Shown piece by piece: positions 1-11,296 of a stretch of 64,000 nucleotides of DNA. Position 1 is the stretch's first letter; every line of letters begins with the position of its first letter. The translations under genes were made by a program, and so were the position numbers. This DNA is from VXMF01 sp965203925. Its GTDB lineage: Bacteria; Acidobacteriota; Terriglobia; Bryobacterales; UBA6623. The notes below the pieces were generated by a model. That model did no database searches and was not told the DNA's origin. It was given only the letters and a program-made list of their open reading frames with translations. Location: contig OZ241924.1 in NCBI GenBank assembly GCA_965203925.1, positions 6,572,001 through 6,636,000 on the forward strand, in the 5' to 3' direction.

Positions 1-1
1 G

Positions 2-1081
2 CAGCCGGGAAAGGGCGACCGGCAGGACTTCAGCAACATATCTGGGACCTGGCTCCCGGTGGCGGGTTACCAGCCGCCGCAGGCCCATTTCATGCCCAAT
101 GCCGACTACCGCAACTTGGGCGATCCAGTGCAGCCTGGCATCATCGAAGCCCTGGCAACCGACACCCAGTTCGAGCCGGCCAAGCCTTCGCACCGCGTTT
201 CCAGCGGGCGGCGGCTCGCCTTGGCCAAGTGGATCACCTCGCCGGACAACCCTCTCTCGGCGCGCGTCATGGTCAACCGCATCTGGATGCACCACTTCGG
301 GGCGGGCATCGTCAAGACGACCGGGAACTTCGGAGCCATGGGCACGCATCCGACCCACCCGAAGCTGCTCGACTGGCTAGCCACAGAATTCGTCCGCAGC
401 GGCTGGAGCATCAAGAATATGCACCGCCTGATCATGTCGTCAGAGAGCTACCAGATGGCCTCGGCCCACGACGACCCCGTGGCGGTCAAGGCAGATCCCG
501 AGAACGACCTGCTGTGGCGGTTCCGCCACAGGCGACTCGAAGCCGAGATGATCCGCGACGCGATCCTGCAAATGGCGGGCAACCTCAATCTCGAGGCGGG
601 CGGCCCGGGGTTCTTCCCGCCAATTCCTGAGGAAGTGCGGGAAGGATTTCCCAAGGGGAAGTGGGAGGCGAGCGATCCCGGACCCGAGAACTGGCGCCGG
701 AGCGTGTACGCGTACGCCAAGCGCGGACTCCGGTACCCGCTCTTCGAGGTCTTCGACCAGCCCAACATGAACGTCACGTGCGAGCGACGTACCACGACAA
801 CGGTGCCGACCCAAGCCCTGACCCTCCTCAACAACGATTTCTCGCTTCGCCAGGCCGACGCTTTCGCCAGCCGCCTAGAGAAGCTGGCGGCAAACGACCG
901 CGACCGCGTCCGGCAGGCCTACCGCCTTGCACTGGGGCGCGAGCCCACAGCGAGCGAGATGGAGGCGAACCTCGAATTCCTGGAGCGCCAGCGCGCCTTC
1001 CACGACGGGGACGCCCACGCGGCACTGTTCGACCTGTGCAGTGTCATCCTGAACCTGAACGAGTTCGTATATGCCGGCTGA
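2..1081 (+). CDS. DUF1553 (PSD1-type) protein, C-terminal part
   Basis: The reading frame is open from base 2 with no stop before the first possible internal start (GTG at 59), so the gene begins outside the window and this is its C-terminal part. The visible part carries the DUF1553 signature: LAKWITSPDNPLSARVMVNR, then WMHHFGAGIV, then a TEFVRSGWSIKNMHRLIMSS stretch. Family members are secreted proteins, often fused to cytochrome-like DUF1549 domains, and are almost always paired with a DUF1501 protein, as here. The molecular function of the family is not established; a role in extracytoplasmic polymer or sulfated-sugar metabolism is usually guessed. Its stop overlaps the next start by 11 bases, so the two are translationally coupled. 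Confidence 0.85.
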   Translation, partial: QPGKGDRQDFSNISGTWLPVAGYQPPQAHFMPNADYRNLGDPVQPGIIEALATDTQFEPAKPSHRVSSGRRLALAKWITSPDNPLSARVMVNRIWMHHFGAGIVKTTGNFGAMGTHPTHPKLLDWLATEFVRSGWSIKNMHRLIMSSESYQMASAHDDPVAVKADPENDLLWRFRHRRLEAEMIRDAILQMAGNLNLEAGGPGFFPPIPEEVREGFPKGKWEASDPGPENWRRSVYAYAKRGLRYPLFEVFDQPNMNVTCERRTTTTVPTQALTLLNNDFSLRQADAFASRLEKLAANDRDRVRQAYRLALGREPTASEMEANLEFLERQRAFHDGDAHAALFDLCSVILNLNEFVYAG

Positions 1082-2522
1082 CAATCGCTTCCTGTCCCGA
1101 CGGGACTTCCTGTTCCGAGCCGGCGAGGGCATCAGCGGAATAGCCCTCGCCCACATGTTGCAGAAGGACGGCCTGCTGGCCGCGAGCACCCCATGCGACG
1201 TTGCCGGGATCGAGTCGCCCACCGCCCCGCGCAAGCCACACTTCGAGCCCCGCGCGAAGGCAGTGATATCGCTCTTCATGAGCGGCGGCGTCAGCCATGT
1301 GGACACGTTTGACCACAAGCCGATGCTGGAACGGCACCACGGTAAGCCGCTCACCGGAAAGGGCCGAGTGCGGGTGCGGCAGGGATTTCCGGGCCCCCTG
1401 ATGCGCAGCCCGTTCGGGTTCAAGCCATACGGAGAGTGCGGAAAGCTCGTCTCGGACCTGTTCCCCCACACCGGTGCGATGGTTGACGACATCGCGTTTG
1501 TGCATTCGTGCAAGGGCCGATCCAACGACCACGTACTGGCGCACTACGAATGGAACACGGGCTCGGTCCTGATGGGACACCCGAGCGTCGGCAGCTGGGT
1601 GACGTACGGCCTGGGCTCGGAAAACCAGAGCCTGCCGGGGTTTGTGGTGATCTACGACCACCGAGGCGGGCCGTTCTCCGGCCCCGCGAACTGGAGCAGC
1701 GGCTACCTGCCGGCCACTTACCAAGGCACGGTGTTCCGCTCGCAAGGGGATCCCATCCTGGACATGCGCCCGCCCAGCGAGATCATCTCGCCGGAGCAAC
1801 AGAGGGCCCGGCTTGACCACTTGGCGCGGCTTAACAGCGAGCACGCTGAGCGCCACCCGGGATCGTCGGAGCTGGCGGCGCGCATCGCGTCGTACGAGCT
1901 GGCCTACCGCATGCAGGGATGCGCTCCTGAAGCCGTCGACGTTTCCCAAGAGCCGGAGGAGACCAAGCGCCTGTACGGCATGGACGACCCGACCACTGAG
2001 CCGTTCGGCAGGCAGTGCCTGCTGGCGCGTCGGTTAGTGGAGCGCGGCGTGCGCTTTATCCAGCTCTACAGTGGGGCGCTGCGCCAGCAGAACATCGATA
2101 CTTGGGACGCGCACCGCAACCTGATAGAGAACCACACGCTCCACGCCGGAGAGGTCGACAAGCCCATCGCCGGCCTTCTGAAGGACCTCAAGCGGACCGG
2201 CCTGTTCGAGGACACGCTGGTGGTCTGGCATTCAGAGTTCGGGCGGATGCCGATCTCCCAACGCGGGCTTGGGCGCGACCACAATCCTCACGCCATGGTG
2301 ACGTGGATGGCCGGCGCGGGCGTGCCCGGCGGCCAGTCCGTAGGAGCGACGGACGAGTTCGGCTACAAGGCGGAACAGCAAGTGCTGACGTACCACGACA
2401 TGCACGCGACGATCCTGCACTTGCTGGGCATTGACCACAAGCGGCTGACATATTTCTTCAACGGCCGCCACATGCGCCTGACCGACGTGCACGGCGACCC
2501 TATCCCACAGCTGGTGGCGTAG
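1071..2522 (+). CDS. DUF1501 family protein, Tat-exported
   Basis: This 483-residue protein belongs to the DUF1501 family, whose fold is related to alkaline phosphatase/sulfatase-like hydrolases. The N-terminus has a twin-arginine-like motif (SRRDFLF, residues 9-15) followed by a hydrophobic stretch, so export by Tat is likely. Family hallmarks include FMSGGVSHVDTFDHKP near residue 70 and WHSEFGRMP plus GRDHNPHAM near residues 390-410. The ATG lies inside the end of the upstream DUF1553 gene (11-base overlap), and this pairing is the classic arrangement of the family. No biochemical activity is established, so function is inferred only from the pairing and the fold. Confidence 0.9.
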   Translation: MPADNRFLSRRDFLFRAGEGISGIALAHMLQKDGLLAASTPCDVAGIESPTAPRKPHFEPRAKAVISLFMSGGVSHVDTFDHKPMLERHHGKPLTGKGRVRVRQGFPGPLMRSPFGFKPYGECGKLVSDLFPHTGAMVDDIAFVHSCKGRSNDHVLAHYEWNTGSVLMGHPSVGSWVTYGLGSENQSLPGFVVIYDHRGGPFSGPANWSSGYLPATYQGTVFRSQGDPILDMRPPSEIISPEQQRARLDHLARLNSEHAERHPGSSELAARIASYELAYRMQGCAPEAVDVSQEPEETKRLYGMDDPTTEPFGRQCLLARRLVERGVRFIQLYSGALRQQNIDTWDAHRNLIENHTLHAGEVDKPIAGLLKDLKRTGLFEDTLVVWHSEFGRMPISQRGLGRDHNPHAMVTWMAGAGVPGGQSVGATDEFGYKAEQQVLTYHDMHATILHLLGIDHKRLTYFFNGRHMRLTDVHGDPIPQLVA

Positions 2523-2527
2523 GCCAA

Positions 2528-2547
2528 GGTCCGCGCTCAGGCGGACC
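2528..2547 (+). terminator. Hairpin just after the DUF1501 stop
   Basis: A perfect 7-bp stem (GGTCCGC / GCGGACC) with a six-base loop starts six bases after the stop codon. There is no T-run behind it, so it may be a Rho-independent terminator of the weak kind or an mRNA-stabilising 3' hairpin. Confidence 0.4.
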
Positions 2548-2709
2548 GGGCGAGTTTCGCAGCGCGTACTGCGCCGCCAACACCCCATCGTCGCGGTCGA
2601 ACCGGAAGCGGGCAGGAGCACCGCCACGTCCGGCTAGCTTCCGCAATTGCGAAAGTGCAGTGTCACCGCCCAAAGGAGGAAGCCTTCAAGGGGCGGAGGC
2701 TTTGAAGCT

Positions 2710-4647
<1,938 letters not shown>

Positions 4648-4717
4648 CACGTGTCTCCCATGCTCGGTCGTGCTGCGGGGTGGACGCTGCCCTTCGCAAC
4701 GCGAGAGGGCGGACGCT

Positions 4718-4984
4718 TCATTGGCTGGGCGTACTGGACTGCGACGACGTCACCAACGAATCAAAAATCCATAGCACTTGCTTCCGATAGACGTAGGTGC
4801 GCCGCAGGTGGTCCCGAAAGTCAGGATCGAACTCGGGCAGCCTCATCCATTTAAAGAACACCTTGGGCGGGACGTCGATCTGGGCGCGCAGCGATTCGAC
4901 CGGCTGACCCCTCAGGAACATCCCGAAGAACATCGCAGCCTCCCGCTGCGGCGACTGGAATTCGCGCTTGAGCTTGCGCTTCAC
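4718..4984 (-). CDS. Small HTH-like protein, unrecognised
   Basis: I do not recognise the family. From a GTG at 4984 the frame gives 88 residues rich in K/R and aromatic residues, with a composition that looks coding: VKRKLKREF at the start, then FFGMFLRGQPVESLRAQIDV, then PPKVFFKWMR. The middle resembles a helix-turn-helix (LRGQ-x-VESL-x-x-x-IDVPPKVFFKWM), so a small DNA-binding protein is possible. The open frame extends upstream to 5206, but that part is low-quality and crosses a TATACT hexamer, so the short form is preferred. It lies alone between acs and a restriction-enzyme relic. Confidence 0.5.
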   Translation of the reverse strand: MKRKLKREFQSPQREAAMFFGMFLRGQPVESLRAQIDVPPKVFFKWMRLPEFDPDFRDHLRRTYVYRKQVLWIFDSLVTSSQSSTPSQ

Positions 4985-5480
4985 GACCGTCCGTCCAATC
5001 GTCGGCTCGGAACCGAAGGTAACAGTATAGGGGTTTGGCCGAACCGAACCGCGCAAGATTCCGACGGTCCGCCACAAGCCGTGAAATGACGCTCGCGCGG
5101 AGGGATTCAGTTCCCGAGAGACGTGGCGCAAATCCGGAGGTCGAGTGCGGAGCGGCGTTCCGCGCAACCGAGGTGGCCACTTCAGGACTTCCCGAATTCC
5201 GGGCACTGCGAGCGGTTAGGAAGCCGCGGCGAAGAAGGACGAGGTCCACGACGGATCGCACTGACGTCAGCGACGTGCCGGCAATGGCGTCCGGGAATGA
5301 CGACCGTACCGACAACGACCACGGACGCAGACCGCTTGGGCCCTCAAGATGTATCCGGTGGTGGCTAGGAGGCGATTCTGGTCTAGGTTGCGATCTTGCT
5401 GCGACTGTTGTCCGATACCGATGCTGGTCTCCAGAGCCAATCGAGTGAGAACGGAGTGTCCATGCGGCTCCCCGATTGCA
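4985..5480. other. Intergenic, no convincing gene
   Basis: Apart from the TATACT hexamer at 5024-5029 I see no supported gene here. Open frames on both strands have random-looking composition. The stretch probably includes decayed sequence of the adjacent restriction-enzyme relic. Confidence 0.5.
5024..5029 (-). promoter_or_regulatory. Possible -10 box of the small HTH-like gene
   Basis: TATACT on the minus strand lies 39 bases before the GTG at 4984 in otherwise GC-rich DNA. No good -35 hexamer is visible at 16-18 bases. Confidence 0.3.
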
Positions 5481-5798
5481 GTTGAGACGTTTGACGTTGG
5501 GGTGTCTGGACTCAAGGTTGTACAGTCGTGGCTCAGGTACAACGCGAAAAGCGACGCCCGGAGGAAGTCGTCCGCGTTGGATGGGAACCGCCCGCAACGA
5601 TGGCCCACCGAGTCGGCATCTGAGGTCTTGAAACTTCTTCGGAAGCTTGTACGCCCGCTGCACGAATGTCCTCGCCAAGCAGAATTGGTGGAAGAGTTCA
5701 AGAAAAGCGACTATCTCCTTACCAGCGACATGCAACCTGTGCCGCGGGAACGGCGAATGCCGCCTTGTGTGCTGTCCGCCAGAGGGGCCGGACTCTGA
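5481..5798 (+). pseudogene. C-terminal relic of a type ISP restriction-modification enzyme
   Basis: The frame reads VGVSGLKVVQSWLRY, then RRKSSALDGNRPQRWPTE, then LLKLLRKLVRP and QAELVEEF. This series matches what I know of the C-terminal target-recognition end of type ISP single-chain restriction-modification enzymes (GVSGLKVVQSWL..., SPLD-x-IRPERW-T-E, LL-x-LLWVLEATV). Such enzymes exceed 1000 residues. Here only about 100 residues remain, with no methyltransferase or helicase motifs upstream, so this is a relic. The assignment is from memory of the family, not a search. Confidence 0.6.
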
Positions 5799-6022
5799 TC
5801 GTGGTCAATGCGCCAGGTCGGTCGTCGGAGGGCACAAACACGCGATCCGATCAGCGTTGGCACGAGCCGCGGGTGATCGACGCTACGGATGGCATTGCCC
5901 TGATCGGGGCGCGCGGGACGCCTGACCTCGACCCGGGACTGGCAGCGCCCCCAAACCCTAGCGGACTTGCTCAACATCAGGGAACGCCACAACATGGGCT
6001 TCTCGCATGGCCTGGCGCGACG

Positions 6023-6742
6023 GTGGGTGCGAGGCTGTTCGGATCGAGTTCCCGTGGTGTGGGGAATTGCGACGACCCTGAGCGTTCTCCAGCCCGGGAC
6101 CTACGGTCAGGGGAGTCGGGCTTCCGGCTCCCCCTCCCGCCGAACGCGGTTGCACTGACCTTTGACGACGGGCCGAGCAACGAAACGCCGGCATTCCTGG
6201 AAGCCATGCGCAGGCTGGACGTGAGGGCCACGTTCTTTGTCTGCGGCCGCAATGTCCGGCGGAGGCCTGAGGTCGCTCGCGCCATCGTAGAAGAGGGCCA
6301 CACGATCGGCAACCACACGTTCTCTCATCCGGTCCTTCCGCTGTGCTCCCGCTCGCGGATTGCCCAGGAGGTGGTGAGCACGCAAGAAGAGGTCGAGGCC
6401 GCGACCGGTGCGCAGCCAGCCCTGTTTCGCGCCCCATATGGCCTGGCGGCGCCCGGCCTCGCGCGGATCCTCGCAACGGAGGGACTAGTGGCGGTCGGTT
6501 GGACGGTCATCGGCAACGACTGGAAATGGGACAGCGCCCGAATAGTGCGCCGTGTCCTGCGGCGCACGCGACCGCAGGCCGTCATCTGCCTACATGACGG
6601 GGACCGCGCCCAGCCGATCGCGGATCGGTCAGAAACACTGCGGGCCGTTCGTGAGATCGTGCCCGCACTCAAGGACCGCGGGTATCGCTTCGTGGCCCTG
6701 GGCAGCGAAGCCCCTAGCGGGCGAGCCAACCGCCGTCGATGA
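6023..6742 (+). CDS. NodB-type polysaccharide deacetylase
   Basis: The core carries the carbohydrate-esterase-4 motifs: VALTFDDGPS (catalytic base and metal Asp), TIGNHTFSHP (metal-binding HxxxH), FRAPYG and ICLHDGD. Members remove N-acetyl groups from peptidoglycan, chitin-like or exopolysaccharide chains, usually outside the membrane. The N-terminus is uncertain. The frame stays open to 5666, but that would overlap the restriction-enzyme relic, so the GTG at 6023 is used here; another GTG is at 6059. A signal-peptide-like sequence starts in a different frame at ATG 5994 and would reach this domain only with a frameshift near 6100-6130. The 3' end overlaps the convergent SDR gene by 29 bases. 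Confidence 0.8.
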   Translation: MGARLFGSSSRGVGNCDDPERSPARDLRSGESGFRLPLPPNAVALTFDDGPSNETPAFLEAMRRLDVRATFFVCGRNVRRRPEVARAIVEEGHTIGNHTFSHPVLPLCSRSRIAQEVVSTQEEVEAATGAQPALFRAPYGLAAPGLARILATEGLVAVGWTVIGNDWKWDSARIVRRVLRRTRPQAVICLHDGDRAQPIADRSETLRAVREIVPALKDRGYRFVALGSEAPSGRANRRR

Positions 6743-7472
6743 CGATGTCTGTGCCCGTCAAGTAGCCCGAATCGTCGGAACAGATGTAGACGGCGAGTGT
6801 CCCGATCTCCTTCGGTCGCCCCCAACGACCTAGAGGGATGCTGGCCAAGAACTGGCTGTTCTTCTCCGGATCTTCGATCAGCGGGCGGTTCATCTCCGTC
6901 GCGAACGGTCCCGGACTGATTCCGTTGACGGTAATGTTGTGAGGAGCCAGCTCTAGGGCCAGTGCTCTGGTGAAGCCCAGCAATCCAGCCTTGGTTGTCG
7001 AGTAGCCCGTGCGGCTGGGGAGGGAGACGTGCGACATGATCGACGTCATGTTTATGATCCGGCCCCAGCCGGCCTGCTTCATCCCGGGCACCAAAGCTCG
7101 CGACATCGCGAACGGGCCTGTAAGGTTCACCGCGATGATCTCGTTCCACTCCTCGAAGGACATGTCCTCGATCGTCTTGCGGTTGTTGATGCCTGCATTG
7201 TTGACAAGGATGTCGCAGGGCCCGAACGTCTCCCTGGCGAACTGGTCGGCCTCGTCTCCGACTGTCTCGTCCGTCACATCAGCGGTCATGTACTCGGCGA
7301 CCCCGCCTCTGGCCCGGATCCCTCGGACGACCTCGCTGAGCAGCAACTCATCTCGGGCAATCAGAAGCACCTTGGCTCCAGCGGCGGCCAGCGCTTCGGC
7401 CATCTCGCGACCCAAGCCCTTGCTTGCACCTGTCACGGCCGCAATGTGCCCATCCAGAGATGTTTCTCTCAT
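6714..7472 (-). CDS. SDR-family oxidoreductase
   Basis: This is a classical short-chain dehydrogenase/reductase of 252 residues. It has the Rossmann glycine motif TGASKGLG near residue 15, NNAG near residue 90, the catalytic Ser in TSIMSHVS and the YxxxK pair in YSTTK near residue 160. Closest family resemblance is to gluconate 5-dehydrogenase or 3-oxoacyl-ACP-reductase-like enzymes, which use NAD(P)H to interconvert a ketone and an alcohol. The substrate cannot be told from sequence. It is convergent with the deacetylase, so co-function with it is unlikely. Confidence 0.9.
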   Translation of the reverse strand: MRETSLDGHIAAVTGASKGLGREMAEALAAAGAKVLLIARDELLLSEVVRGIRARGGVAEYMTADVTDETVGDEADQFARETFGPCDILVNNAGINNRKTIEDMSFEEWNEIIAVNLTGPFAMSRALVPGMKQAGWGRIINMTSIMSHVSLPSRTGYSTTKAGLLGFTRALALELAPHNITVNGISPGPFATEMNRPLIEDPEKNSQFLASIPLGRWGRPKEIGTLAVYICSDDSGYLTGTDIVIDGGWLAR

Positions 7473-8088
7473 GATCCGCGCCGCTCGAGATCAATCGGGA
7501 GGCGTGCCGCCTAGGATACCAACCGCCAGGCCCATGGTTTCGTGCAATGCCAGCCCGACCGTCTTACGGTACTGTCGGCGATCGTTGTGCGAGCGATTGG
7601 ATGGCCACGGTCGACTGGGTCTCCGAATAGTGTGAGCATTCTCGTGAACGGAGTCCTATGCCACAGCACCAGAAGAGATCAAAGGGGATCTGGCCGGCTC
7701 TGACGACAGGATTGCGAGTTGCCCCGCTAGTGCGTTGGCAGGGACAGGCGACATCCCAATACCGACGGACGTTCGTCCTGTTGACTCGCGGGCGTCGCTA
7801 GAACAGCAGCGTTAGGCCTGTGGATGTGACCTGACGATTGGACCACCCTCTGGGGTCTCTGGGGCACCGTCCAGTGCGCCAGACTGACGGCTTCGCGAGC
7901 AACCGGCAAACCACTGTTTCCCCTCTTTGCGATCGGCGCAATGGCTGAAGGCCTCGCGGTCGGCCATTTCGGACGGCACGGGGCCATGGCACCAGTCGGA
8001 GCTAGGCCCCTGAAGGCCGGACGCATCGTGGACGGGCTAAGGCCTCTTCCAACGACCGCCAGTACCCGGATTGCTAGGGTCCCTGCAC
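7473..8088. other. Intergenic, no gene seen
   Basis: About 600 bases without a supported coding frame, RNA gene or clear repeat. It holds the promoter side of the SDR gene and the downstream side of the TonB receptor gene. Confidence 0.6.
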
Positions 8089-10362
8089 CTACTCCGTGCC
8101 GAAGGTCCAGCGCAGTCCGAGTCGGAACGTCCTGCCGGGATCTGCTCGGTAGAACGTCGGATTGGGACCGGACAGATTCGAGTCAATGGAGTCGAAGAGA
8201 TTGTCGACCACACCGTACATCTCGAATCCGGAGCCGATTGGCTTCGCGACATACCAGTCCCACAGCTGGTATCCGTCCACGACTAGGGTGGCCCGTCGTC
8301 CGACGATCGGCCACTTGCTGAGATAGGTTCCGCGAAAGTTTGTTCTGAGACCCCCGAGGCGCCGCGTCGTCCACCAGATCCGGAAGTTTCCGTGGTGCTT
8401 GTGGCGCTGGCTCAGGTAGGCACCGGTTGCCTTGTCCCTAGCATCGAGATATGTGTACCCACTGGTGACAACCAAGTTCTCCGCCAGCCTCACTTGGACC
8501 CGGCCCTCGACCCCCGAGGTGAAGACGTTCTCCAAGTTTCGGTACAGGTACGTTAGGCGGTTCAGGCCTGGGCCGAACTCCGGTGGTATGTCGAACGCGG
8601 CGAGAATTCCCATCAACTGCTGCTGGGTCCTCGGCCGGCCCAGCAGCTGCGTCTGGATCAGATTCTTGATGTCATTGCGAAAGAATGTCGCCCCGAATCG
8701 GACCCGCCCGACGCCGCTGTCGAAGCCGATCTGGGTCGTTGCTGCCGACTCCGGCCTGAGGTTGGGATTGCCAATGATCTGGTATAGCCCGGATGTGGTC
8801 AGGAATCGGTAGTACAGCTGGCCAAGGTCCGGGGCGCGGAAACCCTGGCCGTACGAAGCCCGGATGCGCAGGCCATCCGCGGCACGGAACATCAGGCCAA
8901 CCCTGGGGACCATCTGCGAGCCATAAACCGAATGGTTGGTCGCGCGGCCGCCGACTGTAAGGCTTAGCCTCGGGTGGGCTTGAATCCGGTCCTGAAACCA
9001 GCCATCGACCATGCGAATCGACTTTCCGTTGTTGTCCCCCAGCAGGCGGTTGTAGCCCCGGTATTCGTTTGAGGTCCAGTCGAACCCTCCCTGCAACAGC
9101 TGACGGCTTCCGAGCGCGTGCGAAACGCTGGCGTCGAAGCGGTAGAGGCGCTCGTTCAGGTTGGCCCTACCTTCGAACGGCCCGGGAATGGGAAGGATGT
9201 CGACCTCTGAACTCTCGTCATACTTGCCGTAGTACGCGCGCGCCTGCAGTTGCGTGACCGGTGAGAGGCCGGCATTCAGAGTCGCGCCGTAATTCAGGGC
9301 GCTGTCGTTCGTCGTTGTCACCTGACCCCCAGTGGCACCGGCATACACGCTCACTTCGCGGTTGTCGAAGGCGTTCGCAAGCAGCCCGATCTTCAAGTTC
9401 TCCGAGAACTCGCGGCTGAGCTTGGCCATGTAGTCGTAGCGGCGGAAGCCGGGGCCCGTCGTGTCAAAGTCCTGGGGCGTCAGATCATAGGGGTTTCGCT
9501 TGTGGCGCTCGGCGGCTAGAAAGCCTGACCATCGGCCGTGGACGAAGCCCGTGTCCGCGCGGAGGTCGACACCGCCGAGTGAGGCTGCAGAGGCCGTCAC
9601 GTCGGCGTCGAACCGCTGCCGCGGTTCGCGCGTGATCATGTTGATCACGCCGCCAATGGCATCCGAGCCGTAGAGTGCCGAGGAGGCACCCTTGACGATC
9701 TCGACTCTCTCCAGGCGATTGGTCGACTGGCGGTTCATGTTGATGATTCCACTCTTGACGCCGCGGGCGCCTACGACAGGGAATCCGTCGATGAGGATGA
9801 GCGACTGCCGAGACCCGATGCCGTGAATCTGTGTGCCGGCCCGGCTGCCCGGACTCCGGTCCGTGCGCGTGACAACTCCGGGCTCCTCGGAAAGGATGTC
9901 GCTGACGCTCTCGTAGCCAGTGTCCCGCAGCTGGCTCCGGGCGATCATCTCCACCTTGGCCACTGAAGCCTCGCGCAGTTCCTGCTCGCGAGAGCCCGTG
10001 ACGATGATGGATTGCGTCAGAATCGCCGGTCGTAGCGTCAGAACGAGCGCGTCGGGCCGCGTATCGGCCACTTCGACGTCCTCAGAGACCGTTTGAAAGT
10101 CGTTCTCCGCGGCGCTCACTCGGTACGAGCCAGGCCGAACTTCAAACGAGAATTCTCCGGTCGATCCTGAGCTCTGGGAAATTTCGAGGCCGGTTGCGGC
10201 GTGGCGGACGAAGACGGGCACACCCGCAACCGGAGCGCCGGTCTGGTCGATGACGCGTCCCTCTAAGGCCACCCGGTCTTGCGCGGTGGCGGTAGCGATG
10301 ATCGCGGCGGCCAACGCCGCTACGCGGAAACTCCGGTAAAGGTTGGAATGCAGGATTGTCAT
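8089..10362 (-). CDS. TonB-dependent receptor with CarboxypepD_reg-like domain
   Basis: The 757-residue protein is an outer-membrane receptor. A signal peptide ends near residue 27 (AIIATATA). A carboxypeptidase-regulatory-like beta-sandwich follows (VALEGRVIDQTGAPVAGVPV). The plug domain comes next (VTGSREQELREAS, LIDGFPVVGARG, GASSALYGSDAIGGVINMIT), then a 22-strand-type barrel. The C-terminus is short and aromatic (LRWTFGTE). It lies 51 bases after a DUF3386-like gene, in the same direction. A metal-chelate or small organic ligand is likely; heme, siderophore or vitamin cannot be told apart here. Regulation probably comes from the dyad upstream of its partner gene. Confidence 0.92.
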   Translation of the reverse strand: MTILHSNLYRSFRVAALAAAIIATATAQDRVALEGRVIDQTGAPVAGVPVFVRHAATGLEISQSSGSTGEFSFEVRPGSYRVSAAENDFQTVSEDVEVADTRPDALVLTLRPAILTQSIIVTGSREQELREASVAKVEMIARSQLRDTGYESVSDILSEEPGVVTRTDRSPGSRAGTQIHGIGSRQSLILIDGFPVVGARGVKSGIINMNRQSTNRLERVEIVKGASSALYGSDAIGGVINMITREPRQRFDADVTASAASLGGVDLRADTGFVHGRWSGFLAAERHKRNPYDLTPQDFDTTGPGFRRYDYMAKLSREFSENLKIGLLANAFDNREVSVYAGATGGQVTTTNDSALNYGATLNAGLSPVTQLQARAYYGKYDESSEVDILPIPGPFEGRANLNERLYRFDASVSHALGSRQLLQGGFDWTSNEYRGYNRLLGDNNGKSIRMVDGWFQDRIQAHPRLSLTVGGRATNHSVYGSQMVPRVGLMFRAADGLRIRASYGQGFRAPDLGQLYYRFLTTSGLYQIIGNPNLRPESAATTQIGFDSGVGRVRFGATFFRNDIKNLIQTQLLGRPRTQQQLMGILAAFDIPPEFGPGLNRLTYLYRNLENVFTSGVEGRVQVRLAENLVVTSGYTYLDARDKATGAYLSQRHKHHGNFRIWWTTRRLGGLRTNFRGTYLSKWPIVGRRATLVVDGYQLWDWYVAKPIGSGFEMYGVVDNLFDSIDSNLSGPNPTFYRADPGRTFRLGLRWTFGTE

Positions 10363-10413
10363 GGTTGCACCTCTGTGTTTGTTCGGGATTGTCTGGAACG
10401 ATCCGACGGCAGA

Positions 10414-11220
10414 CTAGCCGCCGGACTCAGGTTCGAGTAGCTCGATTTCGCTCCACTCGATGAGCAGGGCGGTTGTCCGGCCTTCGTGGGTCCGGATGAC
10501 TTGCCGGGACTTCGGCAGGTATTCGCCGCCGACCCGCTGGAACTCGCTGATGTACGTCCAAGCCTCCAGCACGGATCCGCTGTGCTGGTCAATCCGCACG
10601 GCAAAGACATGCCGGGGCAGGTACCTGCCGGATTCCGTCGAGCGGGTCTCGAGGAGGGTCAGCACCAACCGCGGGTCGGCCCGGCGGCGGTCGACCTGAA
10701 TGATCTGCCCATCCCTGATGCGGTAGGCCGACTGGGTGCGGTCGGCCAGCAGCAGCTCGCGGCCAAGCGGACTCTCGTCCTTCTCCCCAAACCGCGCCTC
10801 TTGGAGCGACGTGCGACTGGACGGCGCCCGGTGCATCAGCATGGAGCGAATCGTCGCCGTGACGTCTGCCCGAACTTCGGCGGCCTGCATCTCAACTTGA
10901 ACGTCGCCCGGCAGGCGGAATGTGCAGACTCCGTGGAGCACGCGCCCGTCAACGTGCACCGTCAGCTTGCTCCGGAACCCGGGAAAGTCCTCCGACAGGA
11001 CTTCTCTGTTCTTGCGAGCAGTTTGCAGCAGCAGTGCGGCGTCCTCGCTGGCCGCCGCCTTGTGCTCCACTGCCGGGGCGGGCGCTGCCGGGCTGGCCCC
11101 CAACAGCAATGTCGCGGCAAGCAGCGCGAAGGCAAAGCCCACGCCGACTCTCCGGCAGCAAGTCTGCTCTACCGGATCCAACGGTGGCGGCGTGGCCCTT
11201 GCCAGAATCGTTTCAGACAT
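10414..11220 (-). CDS. DUF3386-like exported protein
   Basis: The 268-residue protein has an N-terminal signal sequence (RRVGVGFAFALLAATLLLGA). The body resembles DUF3386: FPGFRSKLTVHVDGRVLHG, then DVTATIRSMLMHR, and YLPRHVFAVRID near the end. The start is fixed at 11220, because GGGAGGAT lies just before that ATG, rather than the first in-frame ATG at 11253. It precedes a TonB receptor gene by 51 bases and shares its promoter region. This suggests a periplasmic accessory to uptake of the receptor's ligand. The family has no known activity, and the DUF assignment rests on recalled motifs. Confidence 0.65.
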   Translation of the reverse strand: MSETILARATPPPLDPVEQTCCRRVGVGFAFALLAATLLLGASPAAPAPAVEHKAAASEDAALLLQTARKNREVLSEDFPGFRSKLTVHVDGRVLHGVCTFRLPGDVQVEMQAAEVRADVTATIRSMLMHRAPSSRTSLQEARFGEKDESPLGRELLLADRTQSAYRIRDGQIIQVDRRRADPRLVLTLLETRSTESGRYLPRHVFAVRIDQHSGSVLEAWTYISEFQRVGGEYLPKSRQVIRTHEGRTTALLIEWSEIELLEPESGG

Positions 11221-11296
11221 CCGATCCTCCCTGGTCTCCCTCGGCCCAAGCACCTCTATCAGCAGGGCGGGCCCCTCAGACTCATGAGCGTAACAT

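Noticed and set aside
2680..2702. Inverted repeat AAGCCT / AGGCTT after acs
   Set aside because: Loop of eleven bases and short stem without a T-run; too weak to call a terminator.
4851..5735. 294-codon minus-strand frame across the restriction-enzyme relic
   Set aside because: No recognisable motif; overlaps two better-supported features.
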